Source: Gari tellinella (lineage: Eukaryota > Mollusca > Bivalvia > Cardiida > Psammobiidae). From it: a stretch of DNA of 64,000 nucleotides. Position 1 is the stretch's first letter; each line of letters begins with the position of its first letter. Under the pieces are notes generated by a model that had not been told where the DNA came from, made no database searches, and saw only the letters and a program-made list of their open reading frames with translations. Where the stretch lies: positions 66,787,832-66,851,831 of the forward strand of contig OV277862.1 of NCBI GenBank assembly GCA_922989275.2, read 5' to 3'. Position numbers and translations under genes: made by a program. Of the stretch, positions 25,201 to 37,200 are shown piece by piece.

Positions 25201-28200
25201 GCCATATTTGTCTGTAAGGAAGTAGAACATGACATAGAAAGATGTCATTGTATTTAAGGCATGCCATGAAGAGAGAAAATAATGACAGTGCAGTGAAGAG
25301 CATTTGTCGATATAGGGAATAATGATATTGTTTAGCCTAAAAGTAGTACGGCAATCTAGCATATCCATTCTCGAAGAAACTTGCAGGCGGTCACAGAGTT
25401 TGTAGAAGGGTTATCTTGAGAATACATCATAAGTTCTGAGGAGAATTAAATGAACTATATAATTGTTGATTCACGAAATAGAATAGAATTCTCATTGATC
25501 TTGTGTATTAATTGCTATTAGTATTGAAAACAGTAGAGAGTATGATAGAAGAAGAAAAACTTTCAATGAAAGGAGATTGTAAATAAATGTAGGAGGAAAT
25601 GCATAAACATATCTTTGCAATGAGGTTATGAGAAAGATGTAAGAAAAAAGGATAAAATAAATATAAAAATAATAAATATAGAAGTTAAAAACAGTATAAA
25701 AATTGAAAAACATGGATAAAGGAGAAAAAGAGTAAAGAGAGAGAGAGAGGCATTACATGTATTAGGCTCAAGAGAAACAGTAACATGATAAGAGTATGAA
25801 GCATATTTTCATGAGCATGTAGAAACAATTGTTGTATTGAATACATTGAATTGTTATTGCTAATTTGAAATGTACTTGTTGACTGCAGATTTATAGATAT
25901 GAAATTGTTTTGAACTGTTGTTAAGTTCTGAAGATTGTTATGAGTATTGAAATATTGTATTCTTGATGCTTGAAACATGGTTCTGTTTGATGTTTGATGG
26001 TATTGAAGTTGACTGTAGACATCAACCAGAAAAATGTCAAATGACATACTTAGAATTAAAAATTGCAAAAGAGTTAAAAATTAAGAAAAAGTGACAGAGG
26101 ACTGAGAAAGGAAAATTAAGAATGTGATCAATGTATGAAATAATATTAAATTGAAATGCATTTATGATAACTTATTTCATATGAACTGTTTACGTTTAGT
26201 ATGTGTTTTGAGTATTAAGTCACAAGTCTGTATGATGTTGTTGATGATAATTGATTTAAATGTTGTTGAAATACAGATGTCATTGCAAATTCTACATAAT
26301 TCTGTGAGTATTGGTTGTAGTAAAGTTTACTATGAACGTCATTGCAGAAATGTGTAGCATAGCCCATCTAGTTTATTAATTTGCGGAGCAAATAATTGAG
26401 AAAGTGAGGATATGTGACAGAGTTATAGATATGAAAATTATATTTCAAAAATTTATTAATATCAAAATGAGAAAAGATTATTTAGATCAAAAAGTTATGT
26501 GTATGAATTATGGTGTTAATTAGACCAGAGCCATTAGGTGGCCAGAATTCATTAAGTATTTATAGGAACTTCTGGGTAGAGAGAGAATAATTGTAGAACC
26601 CAGACATTATCTTAGCGGGTCACTGTAGAGTCACAGGGCACTCCAGCTTGAATCAAATGACTACCTGTAGATGCTAATTACTGGCACCTGGAGATAGGTC
26701 TTTGATGTATAGAACTGGGACAAATAGACAAATGAAAGTTGATTGGTCAATACCCTTAATTAATGGGTGTGGCTTGTTATAGTTGGTGTTGGTGAGGTGT
26801 TTCGAATATAGGAAATCAGTAGAGTTGAGTTAAGTTTTAAGTTCAGGTCGGTTTGGATAAGTTAGGAGATATTAACTTTAGGCAAGAGATACAGTTTAGG
26901 CACTTTAGAAAGTAGTCACTAACACTTGAAAGTCGAATTTGAATTATTATAAAGAAAGTAAAGGAAATCAACTCTCACCAATCCAAGCGAGTGATATGAC
27001 ATTATTATTACCATTTAGAGATAAGTTGAAGGAATATTGATTATAGAAATTATTAAAAGTGAAAGAAAACTGATGACTTTATGATTAATAAAGACACCCC
27101 GGTGATACCTTTTTCTAGCATTTCAAAGTACATCAAGGGCAGGTAACTATTGCCACAATGATTAGATTTCAACAATAGTTGCACTCCTTCGAGAACGTAT
27201 AGCTATATACTTTGTGTACAAGTATAATCAAAATCCATTGAAAACTGTAGTTGTAATAGTGTAAACGCTGTAAAATATGGCATTTTCAGCAATTCAAAGG
27301 TAGATAACTCTTGATCTATTTGTCCAATTTCAACCATAATCACCCTTTTTCGCACTCTTATGGTCATATACAATCTGAGCAAGTTTGAGAGAGCTTGGAT
27401 AAATATTGTGGCCTCTAGAGCGTAAACACTGTTAAGTATATCATTTTCAGCAATTCAAAGGTAGATAACTCTCAACCTATTGATCCGATTACAACCATAA
27501 TTGAACTCATCCGAAGTCTTATGGTAATATACAATCTGAGTAAGTTTGAGAAAGATTGGATAAAATTGGTGGCCTCTAGAGTGTAAACACCCTTAAGGTG
27601 GTTCGCGGGTCAGCTTATTCTGTGTCAGAATTCTTTGAAACCTTGATTAAATTGAAATATACCATATGGAGAGTGAAAAATCGTTAATATAAAAAAAAGT
27701 TACAGTGCCGTTTTTTTCTGAGAGGACCTTTTGTCGAGAAAAGCTCCTTTTTTAATAAACAGGAATAATTTCTTTATAAAATGATATATCTCAATAATTT
27801 CTGTACATTCAAGTAAACTGTACATAGACTATAAGATAGTGGGCAAACAAAAGTATTTCATAACATATTTTCTGGAAATATCAATATTTAAAAAAAAACA
27901 AATTCTGAAAATCTCAAATTACAAAAAATCTAGCTGTTTAACATACACTAATTTTACTCTTATTAGATAGATATAACTTAATTCTACTAGTCACACAAAT
28001 TTAATGAAAATCTACAGTGGAATTTGCATTTTATACATGCTTTCCTGAAATTCTGACAAAATGTTAACACGAAACGAGTAACCTCCCTTGAGTTCAACTT
28101 TAAAATGCCGTCAGCTCTAAATAATACCTTAAGTCAAACCTTTAATAAGGGACCATTGAATACGGTAGCCTGTAGATCTTTAAAGGCAAGTGGCTGTTTA

Positions 28201-31200
28201 ATGCATAACAAAAGTAATGCATAAAAGCTCCTTTAGGATCTATCTTTTAGCATTACCTTTGTCCTTTGTTAAGCTGCCATCTGTCATATAGGCTATAATC
28301 CTCACAAATTTAGCTGTCACATGACTATACTTGCATCTGATATTATTCATTATTACGTGGCTTAACATAGCCTGTCCTTTGATCACTGCGTTATGGATTG
28401 ACTAGTCACTAAAATCGGAGAATTTGTTAAAAAAAAAGTTTTGAAGCGAGTGGGAATCGAACCTAGAACATTTGGATTGCAAGTCAATCACCGTATCAAC
28501 TGCGCTAACAGAGAAGACACTGAAGCAGTTCAAACTTTTCTTTATCTACATTTTCTACTATAAGCACGTGCCGCAAAGATCAGGTGAAAGTCATCAGCAT
28601 TTCCGGAACTCGAAATGCGGCCCGCCCGCTGTCGAATCACCTTAAATATGGCATTTTCAGCAATTCAAAGGTAGATAACTCTCCACCTATTAGTCTGATT
28701 TCAACTCATCTGAACTCTTATGGTAATATACAATCTGAGCAAGTTTGAGATAGGTTGGATAAAAATTGTGAACTCTAGAATGTAAACACTGTTAAATATG
28801 GGATTTTCAGCAGTTCAAAGGTAGATAACTCTTTATCTTTTGGTCAGATTTCAACCAAATCGAACTCATCCGAACTCTTATGGTCATATATAATCTGGGC
28901 AAGTTTTAGAAAGATTGGATAAATATTGTGGCCTCTAGAGTGTAAACACTGTAAAATATGGCATTTTCAGCAATTCAAAGGTAGATAACTCATGACCTAT
29001 TTGTCCGATTTTAACCATAATCGAACTCATTTGAACTCTTATGGCAATATACCATCTGATAAAGTTTGAGAAAGATTGGATTAATATTGTGGTCTCTAGA
29101 GTGTAAACACTGAAATTGTTGACGCCGCACGACGGACATTCAAGGATTGCAAAAGCTCACCCTGAGCTAGCTCAGGTGAGCTAAAAATCACAGATATCAG
29201 GCCATTTGGCATGCTTACTTTGGTTGCGTCAGTAACTGATGTTGCGCGTCATTTTGGACGCATAAGATAGACAATTCATATCCTAACTACTCGTTACAGA
29301 CTGAGAGCTACGGGTTATGTCTGGAATCGTCGGACTCGGAGATCGTTGACGTCACATAGAGACGACCACACTCTTACGTCCTATCCGTACCAGTAGACCA
29401 TATACAGGGCAGATCTTAACTTATGACTAAACTGTCTTTATGCAAAAAAAGTCGATCACTTAAAATGAAACAGTAAAATGAATAAAACACATCTTGCGTA
29501 CACGTTCACATCTCTGATAATTTTAAAATCGACCCCTTTGCATTTTGACGTCAAATAACGACGTTGCTTTTGGATTTTTTTTCATCACCATTGTTGAGAA
29601 ATTGCAGACATTGATCCAAAGTTTCGAATAACACTAACTTAAGCCCTCTGAAAAATTGTGTTTGCAGACAGAAATATACACATTAGAATCCAATGTAAAG
29701 TTTCTATTTTTGCTGTGTATAGTTCTGAGTTTTCTAAAAATTCTTCTTTTAAATATATTGAAAGCGAAGCGGTTTCATACAAAAGTGTGTCCAGGTTTTT
29801 TTTCATACCTCCATGAATACAATAAATGTTCCCAATTATTCCTCATAATTTAATATCACTACTGAATTTAAGAGGGTTAAATAGAGAATCTGACACGAGT
29901 GTTCATTATTTAACACTTTAAAACGTAGGTTGTAGTCCTTTCGCCATATATATTTTCCGCCAAAACTCGACATTGTTTTGTAGTAAAGTCAATGACATCA
30001 TTCGGCGTCCTGCTTCATGCAGCGCTCTTGGAGAGCAGTAACTGTTGGACTAAGAGAAAGTAGTCCTGACAAGGCACGGCCTGAATTATTTTTTTCATGG
30101 GGTTATGAAACAAAAGTTACAGCTAATCAGAGCTAACCAAAGCAATATCAACAAATTAGGAAAAATGGATAGACACTCATTTACATCCAATCAGGACTAG
30201 TAATGAGTATTTGTTTACTCGTCGTTTACAAACAGTGCACCTCTGAAGGTACACATGACTATGCAAACAGTGTTGCTCCAGATCAGAGGTCTCCAAAGGC
30301 AGTCCTTAGGCAAGCCACCATGATAAACAATCAATTATGGTTGGACAAGACAGATATTTTATTATGGTGAGTAAGGTTGAGACAGATTCCATTTATAATA
30401 CATTGATTCTAAATATAGAACAAGAGGGCCTGAAGGCCCTGATATCGCTCACCTTTTGTACTGAAGCCTGATAGCTTTACCTTTCTGTTTCACCCGTTTT
30501 CATCTAGATCTATTCAAATTTGCAGTATAGCATGTAAACCATTTTGGAATACAACCTCATAATTCTAGTATAGTAGAGTACATCAAGGGCTGATAACTAG
30601 ACACTAAACAATACTGAAATGAAGCCTTTTTTAGCATTTCAAAGTATATCAAGGGCAGATAACTATTGTCACAATAAGTTTTAAAAAATAATTGCACTCC
30701 TTTGAGAACCTATAGCTATATACATTGTGTGCAAGAATAATCAAAATCTGTTCAAAACTGTAGTTGAAACAGTGTAAATGCTGTTAGATACGGCATTTTC
30801 AGCAATTCAAAGGTAGATAACTCTTGACCTATTTATTTGAACTTGTATGTTCATATACAATCTGAGCAAGTTTAAGAAAGCTTGAGTAGATATTGTGGCC
30901 TCTGGAGTGAAAACACAGTGTTAAATATATCATTTTCAGCAATTTAAAGGTAGATAACTCTTGACCTATTGATCTGATTACAACCATAATTAAACTCATC
31001 TAAATTCTTATGGTAATATACAACCTGAGCAAGTTTGAGAAAGATTGGAGAAAAGTGTGGCCTCTGGGGTGTAAACACTCGCGTTAGTTGGAATAGTTGT
31101 CAACAAGTTCTATTCGAATCACCACTAACTTGATGTTTTCCGTTGACAAAATGTTAACAAACCCTAAAATCGAGCGATGATTTAGTCACGTGACCATGTT

Positions 31201-34200
31201 TATACCATGTGATTTGTGTCACTAGATAAAACAAACATGAAGACCTCAATTAATCGAATGGATCCAGACCGCATGGCATTATATGCGTTTATAAAAGGAA
31301 GTGGCTATAGCCGTCCGGTTCCGGAGGGCTAGCCTGCCCTGTGAGGGTAAGCTAGACGTCCGGAATAGATTTTCGTCAGAGCATATACAGGGGTGTCAAA
31401 TTCCACTTGCCCGCTCGACAATGCGAGTAGGTTTTGAAGTCGGGCGAGTGCTTTCAAATATATACTCGACCTTAAGGGTGAGTGGATCTTTTGGGCAGTG
31501 TAATTAGAGTGCAAATTAAAACGGCTGAAGTTCTCCGCGTGTCAACATCAACGACACATTTTCTACAATGTTTTGCATTTCACTATTATCGACAACGAGT
31601 TTGGAGGCGTTCCGATTCACGGGCACCTGCTTGTTTCTTCTTTATATTATTCGGCCTTCAAAGTACGAAAGTTTCGGCCCAAAAAGGTTTATTTGTGTTG
31701 AAAGTATCGAGGGGTGGTTCAAATATTTATTCGAATTATAAAATTAAAGTATGAATAACAGTGTTATAACGTGTTTTATTGTTCAATCATCTGTCAAACT
31801 GCAAACATTTCTTAATATAAAGCGTCGACGATTTCGTACCTAATTTGAACGAGTCAAAATTTTACATGCCGAAAAAACCGGAAGCACCGTTAGTTCCCGC
31901 TACTTGTCAAAATGTAAACAACCTAACAAAACTATCTTCAGTCGTTTTCGTAGTAAAATAGCGGCATTAACAGGGATATCGAAACGATGACAAGACCCAC
32001 AAGAATTGAAACAGTTAAACAGTGCGTTTCTATATGTTGATATTTTCGAATTTAAATAAACGAATAAGAAAATTGTGAAAGTTTTAGTACATATGAATTA
32101 TATATGAAAATTCACGGACGAGCAAAAGTTGCAGAAGGGCGAGTGGATTTCAATAGCTACTAGTCCTACAGGGCGAGTAGCTTTTGAAAGATTTTTACAC
32201 CCCTGATATACTGCATAATTTACGTGAGTTAGTACCTGGATATATATGGCAAACAACCTTAAATACAATTTTGAACTTCAGAAAATCGGCGAGAACAGAA
32301 ACAAGTCACACTTTAAGGAATTAATTTACCGTCACTATGAGCTACGATCGCATCCGCCATTGTCGTTGTTGCCGTATTTTGTCCCCACCTTAGTAGGAAA
32401 ACCGCACTCTCGCAGGCATTTTTAATTGATGATTGAATACCTGTACCTTTCGCTAAACTGACAAGTTCGAAAAAATGTACATGACGTCCACGACAGAATG
32501 TTTCCCTTTTTTAATTGTTTTCCTTAATGTCAGAGAAATATCTCCAACTTAGAATTTCACAGCGAACTATGGTAATGGAAAGGTCTTCCTTTTTTCGAAA
32601 TATAATGACCTTCATAAATACATGTATTACTCAAACTTTTACTCTAAATGCCACTTTATGCCGATGCTTAACTGTTAATAACAATGGATTTTTTTTGCAT
32701 GGCTTTGTTAATGTTATTTCCGATACATTCACAGTTTGCTGCTAGCCACATGGACATGGAGATACCGGCTGCGATAATTAGATTTGGCGATAATCAACGT
32801 ATTGATATCATACGTAGTCCATCCATTTGAAATACTTTCGGCATATTTAACTTCAATCTCTAATTTTAACATTCAGTATGATATTTACATGCATAAATTA
32901 CAATAAAATCAACAAAAATGTCCTGCGTGCTAATCTAATAACGACAAAGTCAGGGCAACAGTCTATTACCAATTAAACTGGCGGATGCGAACGTTGGTCT
33001 TAAGTGAAGGTAATTTAATTCCTTTATATAAATGTGATTTGTTATTGCTCTCTGTTGTTTTATGGAAAATTAAATGCATTTAGTTTTGTTTCAACTTGTT
33101 TTAAATATACCCAGGCACTAACCCACATATAAAGCAGTATATTTCCTGAAAGAAATTTATTCCGGACGTCTAGCCCGTCCTGTGACGGTTGGCTAGCTGT
33201 CCGGTTCCGGACGTCTAGCCACTGCCTTTATAAAAATTGGGGGCATTACGACTGTTTTTAAAGGGTGTTTTATTCATTTCCTTTCGTCCGGAAGTATTGT
33301 TCGATGTTTCTGACCTGTCAAAGTTATTTTTAGAACAATATAGTTAATAATGGTAAAAAGGTAAGCAAGGTAACATCGGATCTATGTAGTTGTACACTTT
33401 CAAACTTGAGATATTCAGCATGATCCTCGTGCAGCAAGAGACAGCTGCGCTAATTTTACTGATATGTTATTCATTCTCAATAAACGTGTTTATGAATCTG
33501 AATCTGAATATAGAACGTCGTAGAATCCTGTAAAATGCTAAAAACTATTATGTCCATTGCAAACAGGTTGGAGCCAGAACAGACGCCGGGTAACCTGACG
33601 TCTGATTAGGCTCCAATCTGTTTGCCAACCTGAACCAGATTAAAAAGATAAAATAAATCATCTACAGTTTAGTGCATTGTCAGTGATTGTGTTTGCGTTT
33701 ATTCTTCTCTACTATAAAGACTACTGTACATTACGCACAATAAATACAGACATCCGTATCCCTGGCTAACTGTACGGAAATCAACGAGTACGGTGATCAT
33801 CCCTTTTAAATAACTCTGATATGTCAGAAGAAAACACTAATACAAAGTTTTCGTTGACCACAATTTCTATTTGAGTCGGGCCAAAATCGTTGTCATCAGT
33901 AAATCTTCGCGCATTTGCTCCGCCCACTTTTCGTTGTCAACAAACTCAATGATTCGAACACGACCAATATCTACGTACTTACTTTGAAGTAATTCCGTCG
34001 ACAATCTCTCTGAGCAAATAACAATTTGCTAATCTCCTCTTCGTGTTTTTCTTTCTGCTAAGGTTAATCTCCACTTCAGCAAGATGGCATGTTTTATTTA
34101 CCCACGTAAAATATCTCGTTCTGGTTCCAGGTTAACACGCACATAATCCTACAGTACCGGAAACCAGATTAGACGTTTCCCGTTATGATTGATCGGCTTT

Positions 34201-37200
34201 CCCCGTATGCTTGTCGATCGAAACTATTGGCTATACGGACAGGACCGAGTATGCTTCGTAAAACGGACATCAGCGATTTTCGCAATGTAATACGAACAGC
34301 TGCTCGGCTTTCCCCGTTATACTCGTCGATCGAAACTATTGGCTATACGGACAGGACCGAGTATGCTTCGTAAAACGGACATCAGCGATTTTCGCGAATG
34401 AATACTATTCAACATGTTCTTAAAAATAAAGCAAATGACATATTCTGACCTTCCGGAAAACATTGAAAAATCTCATATTAAATTAATTAGAAGAGATACA
34501 ACTTACTTCAACCCACATGTAGTGCTATCAAAGCATAGATCACTTCTAAAAGCAAGCACTATTTTCTTGTTAGATTTGGCTGTAGTCAGTTTTGCAGTAA
34601 GAAATGTGTTACTTTGCGAATTTGGTATACATGAATCCGCGAAAACGCTACGCTACGCTGCGCTATCGCGGATCAAAAATGCAAAAGTTATAGCCAAGGT
34701 TAAGGTTTTTGGTTAAAGTTTGATTAAATAGGTCAAAGGTCAAGGTCAAGGTCACATGATCAAAGATGTTGGTATGGTTGGAAAGGTCTTGACAAAAAAA
34801 ATATACATACAAAATATGAAAGCCCTGGGCCTACTGGTGCAAATATTATAGCCATTTAAAGATTTTTACAATGTCAAGGTCAAGAGGTCAAAAAGGTTTG
34901 TATGGATGGAAAGGTCTTGATACAGGGAAGACACATGCCAAGTATAAAAGGTCCAGGTACAAAAATGCAAGAGTTATAGCCAAGGTTAAGGTTTTTGGCA
35001 CAGACAGACGGACAGACGTACGTTCGGACCAACAGACATGACAAAAACTATATGCCCCCGAATCGTAGATTCTGGGGGCATAAAAATGATTGTATATAAT
35101 TATGGTAGTCTTATACATGTATTTCATTTTAGTATTAACCTATTACCCCATAGAAGCGCCTTTAGCGAATATGATTTATTCCTCCGCTAGAGAAAATAGT
35201 TCCAATTTAATCAGTCATGAATATACATTATAGGGAATATTTTCTATATTCAATCACATAGCAGGCTGAAAGTAAAGCAGAATTCACCTTAAGGCGCATT
35301 CTGCTTTACTTTCAACCTGTTTTAAGTAGTCATCTATCTTCAATGCTAGAAATACGTTATCAGGTAAAGGGTTAAGTGAGATTAAATATAAGAACATGGT
35401 AATATTTTGTCTTATTGCACATTCTGCTTTACTTCCAGCCTGCTTTAAGCTATTATCTGCACGAATATAGAAAGTATATCATGTGATACATATTTATGAC
35501 TGTATAAAAGTGGAGGAATAGATTATAGGCGTAAAAAGTTGTATGTATGGGGAAATGGGTTAAAAGGGTACATTGTAAAAATCGATGTGCAAGGTTTTGA
35601 ACCCAAAATGTGTCTGCCGTCAGAGATCTTCGGTTTAGGAGAGAGCAGTTTTCAGTTTACAGTGCTCCCTCTCTACACGCAATGGAAGACAATAATTGTG
35701 GGTTGTTCAGAAGGAGTTGTTAAAGGGAGGGAAACTTAATACCCTAAGTGAACTGAGCATGACTTGGCATAACCCTGTGTCTGATCTGGGTTCAAACTGG
35801 CTGTCATTCATGTTATTGGTTTTTGCTGTCAAAAAGCCCAATATATAACTTTGAGAAAAACAGCAAACAACAAATTCAAGCAGACTATATAGCAGCAGTG
35901 AAAGCACTAGACAGAATTTTCTTGCTTGGATGAACAGTGGCAAACATGGTTCTACGGAGGAAATGGTTGCTCAGGGGGCCATTGTAGAGCAGGAGCACTT
36001 CACAGTCTGTATACTTACCAGGAGAACCACAGCTGGCCAGGGTGTGAAGAACTTTGTGTTGATCATACAAAACACAACAGGAGCTTGCCCATTCCTAGCA
36101 CCAGCAAATAATACTCTGAAAATAAAACAAAAACCATTCTCCATTTGTTCTTATTTATATTGCTATGATCTGAATCTTATCTAATAAACCTGGCTCCATG
36201 GTTACAAAGCTTTTGAGTTGAGTCTGAAGTAGTTCTCAAGCATTTGATTGGTCAGATTTGAGCCTAGGCTCAAATCTGACCAATCAAATTTTTGAGAACG
36301 ATAACTCAGTCACTTTGTAACCTCAGATCCTTATGTTTCAACAAAAACATTGTTTTTACCCTTTCCCTAATAGAAGTGCCTTTTAAAGCATTTTGTTTAT
36401 TCCTGCATTTTATAATTACACAGTATGTGGCACGAGTGTGAAATTACACTGTTGTTTATTTTCCATAAATTACAAGTGATATGAACATGCAAAATTAAGA
36501 GATATATGTAACATTACAATCTGTTCCGTTATTACATCATCACTTCATCAAGTATAATTTATTATTTTTTGGTTTCTTTAACACTTTACTCCATAGATAC
36601 GCACTTTCATGTATTCAATAAATTCCTTCACTTTATAATAATAAAATAGTTCCATTTTAACAGTTTGGATCCTAATCAGATGCAGTGTTAGGGGTTAACA
36701 GGTTTGATTGTATAAGGAAATGCTTGCTAAATCAAAGTACAGTGCTCCCTCTCTACAACAACACCCAATGGGAGACAAATATTGTGTGTGATATTCGGTG
36801 GGAGTTTTTATAGAGAGGGAAAATTAATACCCTTAGAGCACATTTGAAAACAGTTTGAAACGAAATCAGACGCCTCCTAATGTGGCGTCTGATCTGGGAT
36901 CAATTTGTTTGTCATTCGTCTTTATGATTCTTCTGTCAAAATGTCAAAGACATAACTTTATGAAAAAAACGGCAAACAACAATTTTAAGCAGACAATATC
37001 GCAGCAGTGAAAGGGTTACACATAGCTGTCTTGTTTGGGGAACAGTGGCAAGCACTGTTGAAAGGGAGGAATAGTTGTTCAGAGGGCCGTTGAAGGGAGG
37101 GAGCACTGGATAAGATACTGAGCCAACCTGGAATGTCCAAGTATGGAAGCGTTGAGTACACCTATAGCTGTAATGGCTACCAGTACTGATATAACACTCT

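Larger units (their letters stand above)
22560..27107 (+). mobile_element. Non-autonomous LTR retroelement
   Basis: Two direct repeats, 22560-23256 and 26413-27107, differ at only about five or six places in 697 bp. Both start TGTGACAGAGTTATAG and end CACCCCGGTGATA. Target CCTT flanks both sides; the empty site is visible in H4 near 19850. After the left LTR comes TGGTGTTAGAATCCG, a plausible primer site starting TGG; before the right LTR comes purine-rich GAGAAAGTGAGGA. The 3.16-kb interior has no gag, protease or pol. It is a recent insertion mobilised in trans. Confidence 0.93.
22383..29188 (+). mobile_element. H5: complete core-repeat element, twice interrupted
   Basis: The 5' end is ACAAGAGGGCCTGAAGGCCC and GATATCGCTCACC. 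The 3' end is GCTCACCCTGAGCTAGCTC and AGGTGAGCTAAAAA. GCTCACC and GGTGAGC form a subterminal inverted repeat. Core units resume at about 27280 and 28650. It is interrupted by an LTR element (22560-27107) and a TTAA-flanked element (27593-28645); without them it is about 1.2 kb. Confidence 0.9.

Noticed and set aside
31482..31754. 90-codon plus-strand frame
   Set aside because: It lies wholly inside the CAGGGGTGT-ended nested element, matches no transposase I know, and has no start context or splice signals.
34414..34716. 100-codon plus-strand frame near the right end of the 19-kb block
   Set aside because: It runs from AT-rich sequence through the hairpin into the H3 core repeat, so its C-terminus is repeat-derived; no domain is visible.
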